DNA of 64,000 bases from RUG12783 sp946409545 (GCA_946409545.1 CAMJWT010000005.1:1-64000), one strand, 5' to 3'; counted from the first letter of the stretch, positions 18,335-28,542 are shown. Notes: a model not told the origin generated them from the letters alone. A program made the numbers and translations.

Positions 18335-21300
18335 TTAATGTATTTTAGTTACTTTCCAATACATATATCTTCCTGGAGTTCCAGAAGAACCTATTCTAGT
18401 ATCAGACATATCAATAGAATAAACGGTATATGTCGTTGGAGGTATATAATGATAATTACTGTTTATTATAACTGGTGCAATTGCAAATATTAATTTTTTA
18501 TCTGGATGGGCTACGCCTCTATTTTCGGCTTTAGATAACCATTCAAACTCAAAAGCAATATCAGTTGTAGATTCAACTGCACTACTTGAAGGACGTATGA
18601 AATACCATTTATTTAATGTTGTTTGTTCAGGAATCTTATATTTAGTAAATGACTTCTTATTGAAATCATTAAAGACTATACCTTGTCCTAAACTAGTTAA
18701 TTCATTATCAGATGTAAATGCATAATTTGGAGCAAGGGCATTTCCTGTTGGGAATTTACATGAATTAGCAACAGAACTGATAGATGGATTAGATGATGAA
18801 GATGTATAATAACAGAACATAAGAGCTCCATATTTAACATTTCCTTTAATTGTTTCGAAACCAATTACAGGTATATTTCCATTATTTAATACACCACCAT
18901 AGTTACTTGCGCCTTTAAATAAACTAATAGAACTTATTTTAGCTGTACAATTGTCTTTATTACTACTTCCTTCATAGAAGTATGAATATTCACTAGTTTT
19001 AGCCATATATGCTCCCCAAGTGAACATACTATTGCTCTTTTTAATAAAGCATCCTGTTTGTTCACCATCATATTGACCTTTTCGATTAATATATCTTTGA
19101 CATTGTTCTTTAGTTACACCACTAATTTTTGTATATCCAGTTCCACCACTAGTTGTCTTACAAAGACCATTTGACATACAGAAGCAACCTTCTTCTGCCG
19201 GTTGTACTGCTTTAATTGTAATAGTTCGACTACCACATTCTTTATCATTATGAGTTGAATCACCTTTAATTCTTACATAAACCGTTGTTGTACCAACATC
19301 TTTTCTAGTGGGTTTAGTTGTTGACCATGTACCTGATGTAGAAGTACGGTATTCAATAGTTCCACCACTTCCACCTGATACGGTAATAGAATGATCTTTT
19401 CCATCATAATAACCATCATAAGAATTCATTGTTGTTGGACAAGTAGGATCAGTTTTAGTTGGTGCTGATTGACAATTACTTCGTTCAACATGTGACATAT
19501 ATGCATAATTACTCTTATTCATATAACTACCCCATACACGGTTACCATTATATATAAAGCATCCCTGATTTCCATTTCCTATATATCTTTCACATTCGTT
19601 TTTATCATCGGGAATAGAAACTGATACAGTATAACCTGTTCTAGCTTGTCCCCATATACATTGTCCACTTGAATTACAATAACATCTATCACTTGGATTT
19701 TTAGCAAGACAATCACTTTGTCTTGTTATACCAGATTGATAAATATATGTTTCTGGTACAGAGAAATTTGATCCCCAATAATAGTTGTTTCCACTATCTT
19801 TGAAACATAAATATCCTTGTTTAGCAGCATTACACCATTCTTTTTTATCTAAGGCTTTTGCTTGAACAACATTCGTTGCATTTGTAGGTTTAGTTCCCCA
19901 AGTAAAGTTTGTTCCAACACCTTGACTACTAGAACTTACATAACAATGTTCTTCGTTTGCTGGTGGACTAACTGGTGTACCAACTTTAACATATTTTATT
20001 ACTTTAGCACCTTCTGTATTATTGTATATAGGGATAAATTCATAGAAATAAGTACCAGGAGTATTTAACGTAAATGAATAAGTGCCACTTGATAAAGATT
20101 GTGTGCTATAAGAAGAACAACTTCCACCAATTGGTGCATGACAATATTTAAATTTATCAACATTACCAGTTTTAGTAACAACAATAGCAGCAGCAGGTCT
20201 TGCATTAGCTTCTGCTCTATCTTGACTATCATATACTCCACTAATTATAAGCTCACCTACATCTGATGAAGGTGGATTAACTGGATCATCTGGCGGATTA
20301 ACCGGATCATCTGGTGGATTATCACTAGGAGTACTACCAGCTTTTATTGTTACATATCTAACTATTTCTTGACCTTTTTTTCCTTGATAAACAGGAACTA
20401 TTTTAAATACATATACTTTCTTACTAGTTACTGTTACTTCTGGCAGATTAATAGGGTCCATATATATGTTTTGTGGAGTACAATTAGAACTTACTGCCTT
20501 ATCATATTTACAATATCTTATTTCTTCAACATTACCACTAGGAGTCATTGTAACAGTTGTATTTTCAACTTCAATTCCAGGTAATTCCGTTGAAACTGAA
20601 TTATTAGTACCAGTAACAATTACGGTTCCAACAGTAACCGTTTCACCACCACCGTTACCGCCATCATTACCTCCATTATTACCACCATCATCAGTTGGTG
20701 GAACATAACTTGTGTCTTCATTAACCGTAACATAAATTGTTTTCTTTATTTCTAAATTAGAACTTGGTGATACTGTAATAGTTGTACTACCACTACCAAT
20801 TGCAGAAATATTGCCATCATTATCAACACTAACAACTGATGGATTATCAACTAAATATGTAACTACTTGATTAGTAGCATTACTTGGTTCAACAGTAGCA
20901 ACTATTTTCTTTTGGTCGCCAACATTCATTGTAATATTTTCTTCACTTGATAAATTAATTCCTGTAACAGGAACAGTTCCTGATTTAACACGAACAACCA
21001 TTGTATCTTTTAGTCCCATTGATACAATTGCAACTTCAATATTTCCAGGTTTTTTTGCAATTAATTCACCATTAAATACTGTAGCAACTTCTTCATCAGC
21101 ACTTACCCATATAACATAATCAGTACTTGCTTCAGCAGGTTCTTGATGATATGTTAATGTCTTCGTTTCACCTTCTGTTAAAGTTATTTCTTTTTCATCA
21201 AAAGCAATACTAGTAGGAATGGTATAAATACCTGGAGTAATTTGACTTTCTACTACTTTTATTTTAATACTTGCCATTTTTTCAGCATCATTAACAGCTA

Positions 21301-21922
21301 CTCTTATCATAGCTTCACCTTTAGCGTTAGCTGTAATTAAACCTGTATTAATATCAATACTTGCAATCTCAGGTTTACTTGACGCAAATATTTTATTTTT
21401 AGGTCTTGCTTCAGGAGGTGTCATTTGAATAGGTACCTGATAAGTTGAGCCAACTGGCATTATAATAGTACCAGATTCTGAGAATTTAAGGCTTTCAACT
21501 TTTAAGTTTGGATCCCCTTCTGTAACGGTAACTTCACATTCATATTCATGACCATCATATTTACCAATTACAGTAGTTTTACCAACTTTTACGCCTTTGA
21601 TAACACCTGTTTTATCAACAGAAACAATTGATGGATCTTTACTAGTCCATACAACACCTGTTACTTCTTTACCATCTTTCATCAATTTTAATTGATTTCC
21701 TGTATCCGTTGTAACCGTTAAAGTTTTCTCTGATATTGTAATACCTGTATTATTACTACCTCCACCAGAGAATGCAATCATTAATATTATTAATAATAAA
21801 ACAACAACTAGAACAATTACTAACTTTGTATTTTCTTTTATAAAATTCATTAGTTTGTCCATACCTGATGCATTACTTTCCGATCTTTTATCTTCTTCTA
21901 AATCGAACTCTTCATTATCCAT
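18335..21922 (-). CDS. Membrane-anchored Big2 surface protein with three Cys-rich modules
   Basis: A 1195-residue protein. Acidic tail (1-20), the juxtamembrane motif MDKLMNFIKEN, a membrane helix at about 34-52, then four or more Big2-type repeats (VSVDKTGVI, VSVDNDGNIS), a Gly/Asn linker, a VGTV..GTNN segment with Cys-containing beta domain, and a second copy of that domain (YCHAPIGGSC). Cys-rich modules lie at DNA 19709-19945 (variant with SQGVGTNF), 19472-19684 and 18947-19186. The C-terminal domain is shared with the next paralog. GAGGAG precedes ATG. Likely cell-surface adhesin or scaffold (inference). Confidence 0.82.
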   Translation of the reverse strand: MDNEEFDLEEDKRSESNASGMDKLMNFIKENTKLVIVLVVVLLLIILMIAFSGGGSNNTGITISEKTLTVTTDTGNQLKLMKDGKEVTGVVWTSKDPSIVSVDKTGVIKGVKVGKTTVIGKYDGHEYECEVTVTEGDPNLKVESLKFSESGTIIMPVGSTYQVPIQMTPPEARPKNKIFASSKPEIASIDINTGLITANAKGEAMIRVAVNDAEKMASIKIKVVESQITPGIYTIPTSIAFDEKEITLTEGETKTLTYHQEPAEASTDYVIWVSADEEVATVFNGELIAKKPGNIEVAIVSMGLKDTMVVRVKSGTVPVTGINLSSEENITMNVGDQKKIVATVEPSNATNQVVTYLVDNPSVVSVDNDGNISAIGSGSTTITVSPSSNLEIKKTIYVTVNEDTSYVPPTDDGGNNGGNDGGNGGGETVTVGTVIVTGTNNSVSTELPGIEVENTTVTMTPSGNVEEIRYCKYDKAVSSNCTPQNIYMDPINLPEVTVTSKKVYVFKIVPVYQGKKGQEIVRYVTIKAGSTPSDNPPDDPVNPPDDPVNPPSSDVGELIISGVYDSQDRAEANARPAAAIVVTKTGNVDKFKYCHAPIGGSCSSYSTQSLSSGTYSFTLNTPGTYFYEFIPIYNNTEGAKVIKYVKVGTPVSPPANEEHCYVSSSSQGVGTNFTWGTKPTNATNVVQAKALDKKEWCNAAKQGYLCFKDSGNNYYWGSNFSVPETYIYQSGITRQSDCLAKNPSDRCYCNSSGQCIWGQARTGYTVSVSIPDDKNECERYIGNGNQGCFIYNGNRVWGSYMNKSNYAYMSHVERSNCQSAPTKTDPTCPTTMNSYDGYYDGKDHSITVSGGSGGTIEYRTSTSGTWSTTKPTRKDVGTTTVYVRIKGDSTHNDKECGSRTITIKAVQPAEEGCFCMSNGLCKTTSGGTGYTKISGVTKEQCQRYINRKGQYDGEQTGCFIKKSNSMFTWGAYMAKTSEYSYFYEGSSNKDNCTAKISSISLFKGASNYGGVLNNGNIPVIGFETIKGNVKYGALMFCYYTSSSSNPSISSVANSCKFPTGNALAPNYAFTSDNELTSLGQGIVFNDFNKKSFTKYKIPEQTTLNKWYFIRPSSSAVESTTDIAFEFEWLSKAENRGVAHPDKKLIFAIAPVIINSNYHYIPPTTYTVYSIDMSDTRIGSSGTPGRYMYWKVTKIH
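18947..19945 (-). repeat. Three divergent Cys-rich modules
   Basis: Three modules in the 1195-residue protein: 19709-19945 (first Cys followed by a YVSSSSQGVG segment), 19472-19684 (71 residues, opens CYCNSSGQC) and 18947-19186 (opens CFCMSNGLC). An Ig-like insert separates the last two. Confidence 0.8.
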
Positions 21923-21997
21923 ATATTACTCCTCTATTATAATTTTATTACATCTTCACAATTTAGACAATATATACACCAAAAAATTAATGTAAAC

Positions 21998-22026
21998 AAA
22001 AAGACTTATTTGAATAAGTCTTTTTT
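21998..22026. terminator. Terminator after the 1073-residue Big2 gene
   Basis: AAAAAGACTTATT pairs with AATAAGTCTTTTTT around a TG loop; T tract on the minus strand ends the Big2 gene at 22028. Confidence 0.85.
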
Positions 22027-22027
22027 A

Positions 22028-25000
22028 TTAATTAGTATATGTACTACCGAATATAGTATCCGTTAAATCCGTAATAGTCCAATCACTAAATCGATTAAAA
22101 TTATCTTTATTTCCACTTACGCGTCCTATTTTTATTCTATATACACTATAACCCGAAGTTGCACTTAAGTGGTTCGTCGAAGAGTGATATGGTGAAAATA
22201 CAAAGATGATATTTTCACTATTAGAACCTTTATCTTTCAAGTCAGAATCAGAAATATAACCAAATTCATAAGCAAGTAAATTGGTAGATGTTCCATAACT
22301 TGTTCCCGTAGCCTTATACACTTTTTCACGATCGGTTAATTTAAAGGTTGTATAATCAGCTACTCCATTAACAAACTTTCGATTATAAGGACTAATAGAC
22401 GTAGAACTTCTAGTTAAATCACATTTTGATGCAATTTCTTCTTTTGTTGGAGTACCATTTGCTCTTGTATAATAACAAAGTAACATACCATTATGTATAG
22501 CCGATGCATGTAACATAGTAAACGCAATCATTGGATAACTATTTGGAGATAATACATTACCATTATAATAATTATTCATGAAATTATTACTTAAATGTCT
22601 ACCATAGAATACGAAACTTAATCCACCATTATATGTTTTAGAAAGGGTTTTTCCATTTGTTAAAGTTGCTGTTACAACTGTATTTGAACCAACACCTTCT
22701 AATCTAGCTATTCCTTTTTGGCTATCAGTAAATCTTAATATTGTATTATCATTACTTTTCCATGTAACACCAGTTTGACAAGCACTTGCTGGGGTTGAAG
22801 TACAAGAGAAATGATATGAACCATCATTTCTACTAATTTTATAATCAATTGAAGTTATTTCGGCAGCAGTATTTTCACATTCACTTCGTGTTTGTTTACC
22901 ACTAACATAAGTATAACTTGTTGAAGTTGAGAAATTACTTCCCCAGAAATACTTACCTGATGAATTTTTAAAGCATAAATAACCTGCTCTAGCACTATTA
23001 CATTTTGCTGGAGTATCTAAAGCCTTAGCTTCTACTTGTCCACTCGTTGCAGTAGCATTGGTCCAAACAAAATTAGTACCAACTCCTTGACTACTTGCAT
23101 TAACCAAGCATCGTGATGGATTAGAAGCTTCACAATTTTCTGGCTTTGTAATAGTAGATATATAGGCATAATTTGTTGGATTTCCCATAAAACTACCCCA
23201 AATTTTCTTACCGCTATCATACGTAAAGCAACCTTCATTACCTCGATTAATATAATCTTTACATGCTGATTCTGAAACATTAGCAAGAACGGTATATCCA
23301 CTTCCACTAGTACCCCATCGACATGTTCCACCTGTTGTACAATAACAATTACTTGATTGTACCGGAGCATCTATATATACAAACCATGGATCTGGACCAC
23401 GAACTAACGAACCAGATGAATTATATTCTGAAACACGTACAGTTATCATTCCTGTACCAGTAACTGTAAATGTTCCATTATCATTAACTCTTGTTAGTGG
23501 TGTGCAACCAGTACCTTTACATACTTTTAAATAACTTGTATTACTACTTCTAATATCAAAAGTTACTCTTTGATCACCTTTTTGATGATAACTATTAGCT
23601 GTTCCTTGATTATCAAATAAATTACCTGAAGTAACAGTATATCCTTTAGTTAAAGGTTGTGGTGTACTTCTTGGTTTTATAGTTACATATCGAGTTATTT
23701 CAGTACCTTTTTTATTTTTATAGTAAGGTACTGCTTTAATAACATATGTTGTTTTTGTTGTTACTGTTCCTGGTGGAAGTTCAAAATCATATGAATATAT
23801 ATTTGTTGGTGTACATGATGAAGATGAGGATTTATTGTAATAACAGAATCTTATTTCATCAACATTTCCATTACCAGTCATTGTTATTTTCGTATTTAAT
23901 ACTTCATTTCCACCTTCTGACATGGATACAGCATTATTAGTTCCAACGACTGATACTGTTCCAACTTTCTCTTCAGGAGTTGGCGTTGGTGTAGGTGTAG
24001 GAGTTGGTGTTGGTTGTTCATTTACAGTTACATTAACTGTTTTATAAATACTTGGATTAGAACTTGATGCAACAGTAATTGTTGTTACGCCACTATTTAA
24101 TGCTTCCACAATTCCTTCACTATCAACACTAACAATAGTTGGATTATTTGCTGAATAAGTAATTACTTTATTAGTTGCATCATTTGGTTCAACAGAAGCA
24201 ACTATTTTCTTTGTATCCCCAACTCTCATTATTAAATTATCATCAGTAAATAATCTAACACCTGTTACATCAACGATTCCTTTGTTAACATGAACCATCA
24301 TTGAATCTTTTAATCCAACAGATGTTACGGATATTTCAACGTCACCTGGCATTTTAGCAACTAATTCACCATTGTAAACAGAAGCAATTTCTTCATTACT
24401 ACTTATCCATACAACATAATCAGTAATAGCTTCAGCTGGCTCTTGGGTATATGTTAATTGTTTAGTTTCACCTTCAATCATTGTTATATTTTTTTCATTT
24501 AAAGTTAATCTTGTCGGAATGACATATATTCCTGCAGTAACTGGTCCATCCATAACCATTAATTGAATAGTAGCTAACTTTTCTCCACTATTTACCAAAA
24601 CAGTAATTGTTGCCGTACCGCTAGTTTTTGCTGTAATAATTCCGGAAGTCTCATCAATCGAAGCAACACTTGGATTACTTGATGAAAAGACTTTATTATT
24701 AACTTTGGCTTCCGCTGGTGTTACTTCAATAGGAACTTCAAAAGTATCACCAACACTCATTAAAATCGTTCCCTTTTCGGAAATGACGACTTTTTCTACT
24801 TTGATAGATGGATCTCCTTCACTTACCGTAACTTCACACTCATAATCTTTTTTATTATAAGTTCCAACAACTGTTGCTTTTCCAAGAGATACCCCTTTTA
24901 CAGTACCATCTTTTTCTACTATCGCAATTTCTTCTTGTTTACTCATCCATTCAACTTTTGATGATTCAACAATCTTATCATCTTCTAAAATAAATAATTG

Positions 25001-25249
25001 TTTACTTGAATCAACAGTAACAGTTAATTCTTCATTACTAATCTTTACATTGGTCTTTGTCTCTTCACCATTATTAGACATAAGACCCATAATTATTAAA
25101 AGTAAGATTACAACACCACCAACAATAACAAGTTTTTTATTTTCTTTCATAAAATTCATGAACTTATCCATGCCAGTTTGTTCAGTGTTGTATTCTTCTT
25201 CACCACCTTCTAATCCTTCCTCTTCTTCATATTCATAGTCGTTCCCCAT
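22028..25249 (-). CDS. Membrane-anchored Big2 surface protein, PT-rich linker
   Basis: A 1073-residue paralog of the preceding gene. Strongly acidic tail (1-25), MDKFMNFMKEN, membrane helix at about 40-58, four or more Big2-type repeats, a short Pro-Thr repeat linker, a beta domain with FCYYNKS and SSSCTP, then Cys-rich modules at DNA 23132-23347 (opens CYCTTGGTC) and 22877-23110 (SQGVGTNF variant), one more Big2-like segment, and a C-terminal domain shared with the 1195-residue protein (LLCYYT, AYEFGY). The 20 bases before its ATG match those of the 1195-residue gene, so the duplication included the leader. Confidence 0.82.
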   Translation of the reverse strand: MGNDYEYEEEEGLEGGEEEYNTEQTGMDKFMNFMKENKKLVIVGGVVILLLIIMGLMSNNGEETKTNVKISNEELTVTVDSSKQLFILEDDKIVESSKVEWMSKQEEIAIVEKDGTVKGVSLGKATVVGTYNKKDYECEVTVSEGDPSIKVEKVVISEKGTILMSVGDTFEVPIEVTPAEAKVNNKVFSSSNPSVASIDETSGIITAKTSGTATITVLVNSGEKLATIQLMVMDGPVTAGIYVIPTRLTLNEKNITMIEGETKQLTYTQEPAEAITDYVVWISSNEEIASVYNGELVAKMPGDVEISVTSVGLKDSMMVHVNKGIVDVTGVRLFTDDNLIMRVGDTKKIVASVEPNDATNKVITYSANNPTIVSVDSEGIVEALNSGVTTITVASSSNPSIYKTVNVTVNEQPTPTPTPTPTPTPEEKVGTVSVVGTNNAVSMSEGGNEVLNTKITMTGNGNVDEIRFCYYNKSSSSSCTPTNIYSYDFELPPGTVTTKTTYVIKAVPYYKNKKGTEITRYVTIKPRSTPQPLTKGYTVTSGNLFDNQGTANSYHQKGDQRVTFDIRSSNTSYLKVCKGTGCTPLTRVNDNGTFTVTGTGMITVRVSEYNSSGSLVRGPDPWFVYIDAPVQSSNCYCTTGGTCRWGTSGSGYTVLANVSESACKDYINRGNEGCFTYDSGKKIWGSFMGNPTNYAYISTITKPENCEASNPSRCLVNASSQGVGTNFVWTNATATSGQVEAKALDTPAKCNSARAGYLCFKNSSGKYFWGSNFSTSTSYTYVSGKQTRSECENTAAEITSIDYKISRNDGSYHFSCTSTPASACQTGVTWKSNDNTILRFTDSQKGIARLEGVGSNTVVTATLTNGKTLSKTYNGGLSFVFYGRHLSNNFMNNYYNGNVLSPNSYPMIAFTMLHASAIHNGMLLCYYTRANGTPTKEEIASKCDLTRSSTSISPYNRKFVNGVADYTTFKLTDREKVYKATGTSYGTSTNLLAYEFGYISDSDLKDKGSNSENIIFVFSPYHSSTNHLSATSGYSVYRIKIGRVSGNKDNFNRFSDWTITDLTDTIFGSTYTN
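22877..23347 (-). repeat. Two Cys-rich modules, one of each variant
   Basis: Module 23132-23347 opens CYCTTGGTC and keeps GCF and WGSFMG; module 22877-23110 has the SQGVGTNF form and ends in RSEC. The pair is adjacent, in the opposite order to the 1195-residue protein. Confidence 0.8.
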
Positions 25250-25300
25250 ATATTACTCCTCTATTATCATTTTATTACAAATTATTGAAGATAACAACAA

Positions 25301-25333
25301 ATAAAAAAAATAAACATCAATAAGATGTCTATT
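25301..25333 (-). terminator. Rho-independent terminator after DUF1653 gene
   Basis: On the minus strand AAATAGACATC and GATGTTTATTT pair (one G-U) and run into eight T. The wobble pair makes it strand-specific. Confidence 0.7.
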
Positions 25334-25586
25334 TATCAAACTTATCAGCTACAGAATTAATTCTTTGTAAACTAAATCGATATTTTTGTTTAACTTTAGG
25401 ATACTTTTCATGATCTACTTCTGATAAAAACATATCAAGAGGTCTTATCCATAAACCCATATCACCATATAATCTACGATAAATAACATATTCTTCTTTC
25501 GTTTCTGAATGTAAACATTTATCTATTACTAAATAATAGTCTCCTTTAAAATGACGATAAATTCCATTAATTTTTAACTTTCTCAC
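25329..25586 (-). CDS. DUF1653 family protein
   Basis: An 85-residue protein with the DUF1653 signature: GIYRHFKGDYY, a HSET-EE-VIYRRLYG stretch, and GLWIRPLDMF. The family is small, widespread in bacteria and without a known function. GTG at 25586 is chosen because GGAGG lies five bases upstream; the longer in-frame TTG start would contain that site. TATAAT preceded by a T tract lies just upstream, next to the terminator of the neighbouring operon. Confidence 0.85.
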   Translation of the reverse strand: MRKLKINGIYRHFKGDYYLVIDKCLHSETKEEYVIYRRLYGDMGLWIRPLDMFLSEVDHEKYPKVKQKYRFSLQRINSVADKFDK

Positions 25587-25609
25587 AAATACCTCCAAAG
25601 ATATTATAC

Positions 25610-25640
25610 AAAAAAAAGATGATTTATTAAATCATCTTTA
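25610..25640. terminator. Terminator of the zinc-ribbon operon
   Basis: GATGATTTA pairs with TAAATCATC, flanked by an A tract on one side and T-rich sequence on the other. Ends the four-gene run 25646-31341. Confidence 0.8.
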
Positions 25641-25645
25641 CTTTT

Positions 25646-26914
25646 TTAATATACTTCTTCTACTGTAACATCAGCGTATGCAAATTCTTCTACATAATCT
25701 GCAACATCGCCAGTACTTTTAGCCTCACCATCAACAAGGAAGTTTCTAGGATCTACTTTTTCAATACCTTCTGTTTCCATGTTATGAGAACCAGTATATT
25801 CACCAGATAAACTAATCTTTAATACTTCATCAAGATTTGCTTGAGTTGGTAATACTGATGTTGGATTATTATAAATTGTTAGAGCAAGTAACTTAGATGC
25901 TCCAAGTGGTACATATATTGCATATAATGATTCTCCACCTTGTTTGATAGTGAATAAATGATATTTTGTACCAGAATAATCTTTTTCACCTTTATAATCC
26001 ATTGTAAATCCTTGACTTGTACCATTGCTAACTACTTTTTCAGGAGAAATTTGTGAATAAGAATAATCCATCAATTTCATATAGAATCCAAATGTACCAT
26101 CATCAATATTTAACATTCCACTTTCAGTTTTAACCATAAACTTAGTTGGAACTTCAAATGTATAACCAGAGAAATCTACTTTCTTAGTACTAACAGCTAC
26201 TGGATTATCATTTCCTCCATCATTTCCATCATCATCGTTATTAGTTAAAGCTTTATATCCAAAATATCCACCTACAGCAAGACCAAGTATTAATAAAATA
26301 ATTAATACGACTTTCATTGCTCCGCCTTTACTTTCTGGTTCTGGAGCAATTGGTGCATTATTCATAGGCATTCCTGGAACTGGAGCTGGTGTCGTTGGTT
26401 TTGGTGGCATTGGCATAGGCATAGGTTTAGCATTAGCTACCATACCATTTGGTTTAGGAGGCATTCCATTATTTGGAGCTGGTTTATTACCTGGCATTCC
26501 ATTATTTGGAATTGGTTTATTACCTGGTAAACCATTATTTGGAATTGGTTTATTACCTGGCATTCCATTATTATTTACATTAGGTTTAATTCCTGGCATT
26601 GGGCCTAGAACTTGTGTTTCTCCCAAATTCATTCCATGATTAGGCTTTGGACCTAGATTGTTATTAGGTTGATTCATTGGCTTTACAGGTCCTGGTCCTA
26701 CTGGTCCATTAACTTTAACCGGAGTTGGTGGTTCCACCTTAACTGGAGTTGGAGTTGGATTCATAGGTTGATTTGAGATAGGTTTAGGCATTGGAGCTGG
26801 TCCTTGTGGATTAGCTGGCATACCTACATTATTATTTTTTTGAACTGGTGTTCCACATAATTTACAAAACTTGTCCTCTGGAACTAAAGGACTTCCACAA
26901 TTTTTACAATTCAT
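25646..26914 (-). CDS. Zinc-ribbon membrane protein with Asn/Pro-rich repeat linker
   Basis: A 422-residue protein. Zinc ribbon at the N-terminus (Cys3, Cys6, Cys17, Cys20), then about 170 residues of low-complexity Pro/Asn/Met/Gly sequence with an 11-residue repeat (unit NNGMPGNKPIP), one membrane helix at about 197-218, an acidic spacer, and a roughly 180-residue outer domain that I do not recognise. Without a signal peptide the ribbon and linker should be cytoplasmic. ATG at 26914 fits GAGAGG upstream; the in-frame TTG further up is unlikely. Last gene of its operon. Function unknown. Confidence 0.75.
   Translation of the reverse strand: MNCKNCGSPLVPEDKFCKLCGTPVQKNNNVGMPANPQGPAPMPKPISNQPMNPTPTPVKVEPPTPVKVNGPVGPGPVKPMNQPNNNLGPKPNHGMNLGETQVLGPMPGIKPNVNNNGMPGNKPIPNNGLPGNKPIPNNGMPGNKPAPNNGMPPKPNGMVANAKPMPMPMPPKPTTPAPVPGMPMNNAPIAPEPESKGGAMKVVLIILLILGLAVGGYFGYKALTNNDDDGNDGGNDNPVAVSTKKVDFSGYTFEVPTKFMVKTESGMLNIDDGTFGFYMKLMDYSYSQISPEKVVSNGTSQGFTMDYKGEKDYSGTKYHLFTIKQGGESLYAIYVPLGASKLLALTIYNNPTSVLPTQANLDEVLKISLSGEYTGSHNMETEGIEKVDPRNFLVDGEAKSTGDVADYVEEFAYADVTVEEVY
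26460..26575 (-). repeat. 33-bp coding minisatellite
   Basis: Three full 33-bp units (26460-26492, 26493-26525, 26526-26558) and a partial fourth encode NNGMPGNKPIP-type repeats in the linker of the 422-residue protein. Near-identical units suggest length may vary between strains. Confidence 0.85.
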
Positions 26915-26925
26915 CTTACAACCTC

Positions 26926-28542
26926 TCAACTATTTTCTTCGATTATCTCAAATGAAATGATTTGTTTGACAAAATCATTGTCAATTTTTTTATCATTTCC
27001 TCGTATCTTTACACTTAAAACTTTATCATCTGGCAATTTATATGTCAATATTTTAACATTAGAAACAATGTGTTTACTGTAAAGTCCATTTGTCGATTCA
27101 ACATAATATCCACTATAGAGTTTTACATCGTAGTTATTTATCTTAATTGCTCCTTCATATTTCATTTCTTGATATTTTCCATACTTTTTACGAGCGTTTA
27201 TAGTAGAATTCTCCTGTTCAACGGCAAAAGTCTCATTAAAATCTAAACTATATCTTACATCATATGCAAAAATATCATCATCATAGTTATAATCTTTACC
27301 AAAATTTCTTATTTCATATATATTTGTTTTATAATCTACTTCTTTAAACTCTTTAGGAATAGATACTTTAATATCATATCCTTTACTTAAAACAGATCCT
27401 CTTTTTCTTAAATAACATACATAATTATTATCAACAATTTCGCCTTTTACATAACTTGAATAGTTTTTAATATAATTAATTTTAAAACTATCAATTAATT
27501 CTCTTGATATCTCACTATTTCTATTTGAGAATTCAACCGTCATTGTATGATTACGATCTAGAGGTTGTATTAATAAAACATTTTCGTATTTACTATCACC
27601 AAGTGGTGATTCTACAGTATAACTATTTCGATACAAATATACTTGTTTATCATTTTCGTATAAACCATATAACATTAAATTTTCTTTAAAGTCCTTATTC
27701 TTTTTATATCCATTATATTTTCCATAATCACCATATATTTCTCTTTGTAAATACTCATAAACATTACTTAAATAGATATTTATATTTATATATGAGTTAG
27801 CTAGATAATCACCAAAAGCAATATAATGATATACTCCTAAATTAGAATTATAATTAATACTTTGATAATTAATTGGAATATTAAAATTAACTAAATAATT
27901 ATTATTAGCAATCTCTTCTGTATATGTTTTATCTAATCCTTGATATTGTGGATTCTTTTCAACTAATTCAAATTCACTTGTTTTAATAGATAATTCATCA
28001 CCTAATGAATAATCTTTATCTAATAACGTAAAATTATAAATAATATTATTTACACTATCTAGTAACATATCAAAATATTTGACATTTGCTTCAAACTTAA
28101 TTATTACAACTCTACTACCTTCTTTATAAACACCTATTTTTACATTTTTTGTTTCATTTTCATATAGTAACCAATATCCACTAAAATTATTTTTTGTAAT
28201 ATTGGTACTTTTTTTAGATAACAATTGATAATTTTCATTATTTTTTTCAATTTCATATCTAATGTCATCAATTAAACTATCAATATCTAAATATACTTTT
28301 TCACTATCAAGTTCATAAATATTAAATGATAAATTACCTTTACCATGAGATAAAACAATATGATTATCATCTCTACTCTTTATAGACCAACTATTATCAT
28401 ATTTAACATAATAATTATCAGTAGTATAATCTTTCGTTTCTGATGAAAAATTCTTATAAAAGATAATAACTGCGAATGATAATAATAACATTATTATGGA
28501 GATTATAAATATCATTTTATATTTCTTTATAAAATTCATCAT
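26926..28542 (-). CDS. Membrane-anchored protein of unknown function
   Basis: A 538-residue protein with a short basic N-terminus (MMNFIKKYK), one membrane helix at about residues 11-31, and a long beta-rich outer region. Two similar halves are suggested by repeated lipid- or pilus-like beta patterns (KYDNSWSIKSRD early, and ISFEIIEE at the end), but no family is recognised. The ATG at 28540-28542 overlaps the TGA of the pseudo-protease gene (ATGA), so the two are translationally coupled. The start segment resembles the juxtamembrane motif MNFIKEN of the Big2 proteins. Confidence 0.7.
   Translation of the reverse strand: MMNFIKKYKMIFIISIIMLLLSFAVIIFYKNFSSETKDYTTDNYYVKYDNSWSIKSRDDNHIVLSHGKGNLSFNIYELDSEKVYLDIDSLIDDIRYEIEKNNENYQLLSKKSTNITKNNFSGYWLLYENETKNVKIGVYKEGSRVVIIKFEANVKYFDMLLDSVNNIIYNFTLLDKDYSLGDELSIKTSEFELVEKNPQYQGLDKTYTEEIANNNYLVNFNIPINYQSINYNSNLGVYHYIAFGDYLANSYININIYLSNVYEYLQREIYGDYGKYNGYKKNKDFKENLMLYGLYENDKQVYLYRNSYTVESPLGDSKYENVLLIQPLDRNHTMTVEFSNRNSEISRELIDSFKINYIKNYSSYVKGEIVDNNYVCYLRKRGSVLSKGYDIKVSIPKEFKEVDYKTNIYEIRNFGKDYNYDDDIFAYDVRYSLDFNETFAVEQENSTINARKKYGKYQEMKYEGAIKINNYDVKLYSGYYVESTNGLYSKHIVSNVKILTYKLPDDKVLSVKIRGNDKKIDNDFVKQIISFEIIEENS

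Noticed and set aside
19862..20708. Several plus-strand open frames opposite the Big2 genes
   Set aside because: They mirror the repetitive Thr/Val/Gly codons of the minus-strand protein, with low-complexity Pro/Leu or Phe/Tyr runs and no start signals.
23032..23370. Minus-strand frame inside the 1073-residue gene
   Set aside because: Out-of-frame reading of the Cys-rich modules; no ribosome binding site and biased composition.
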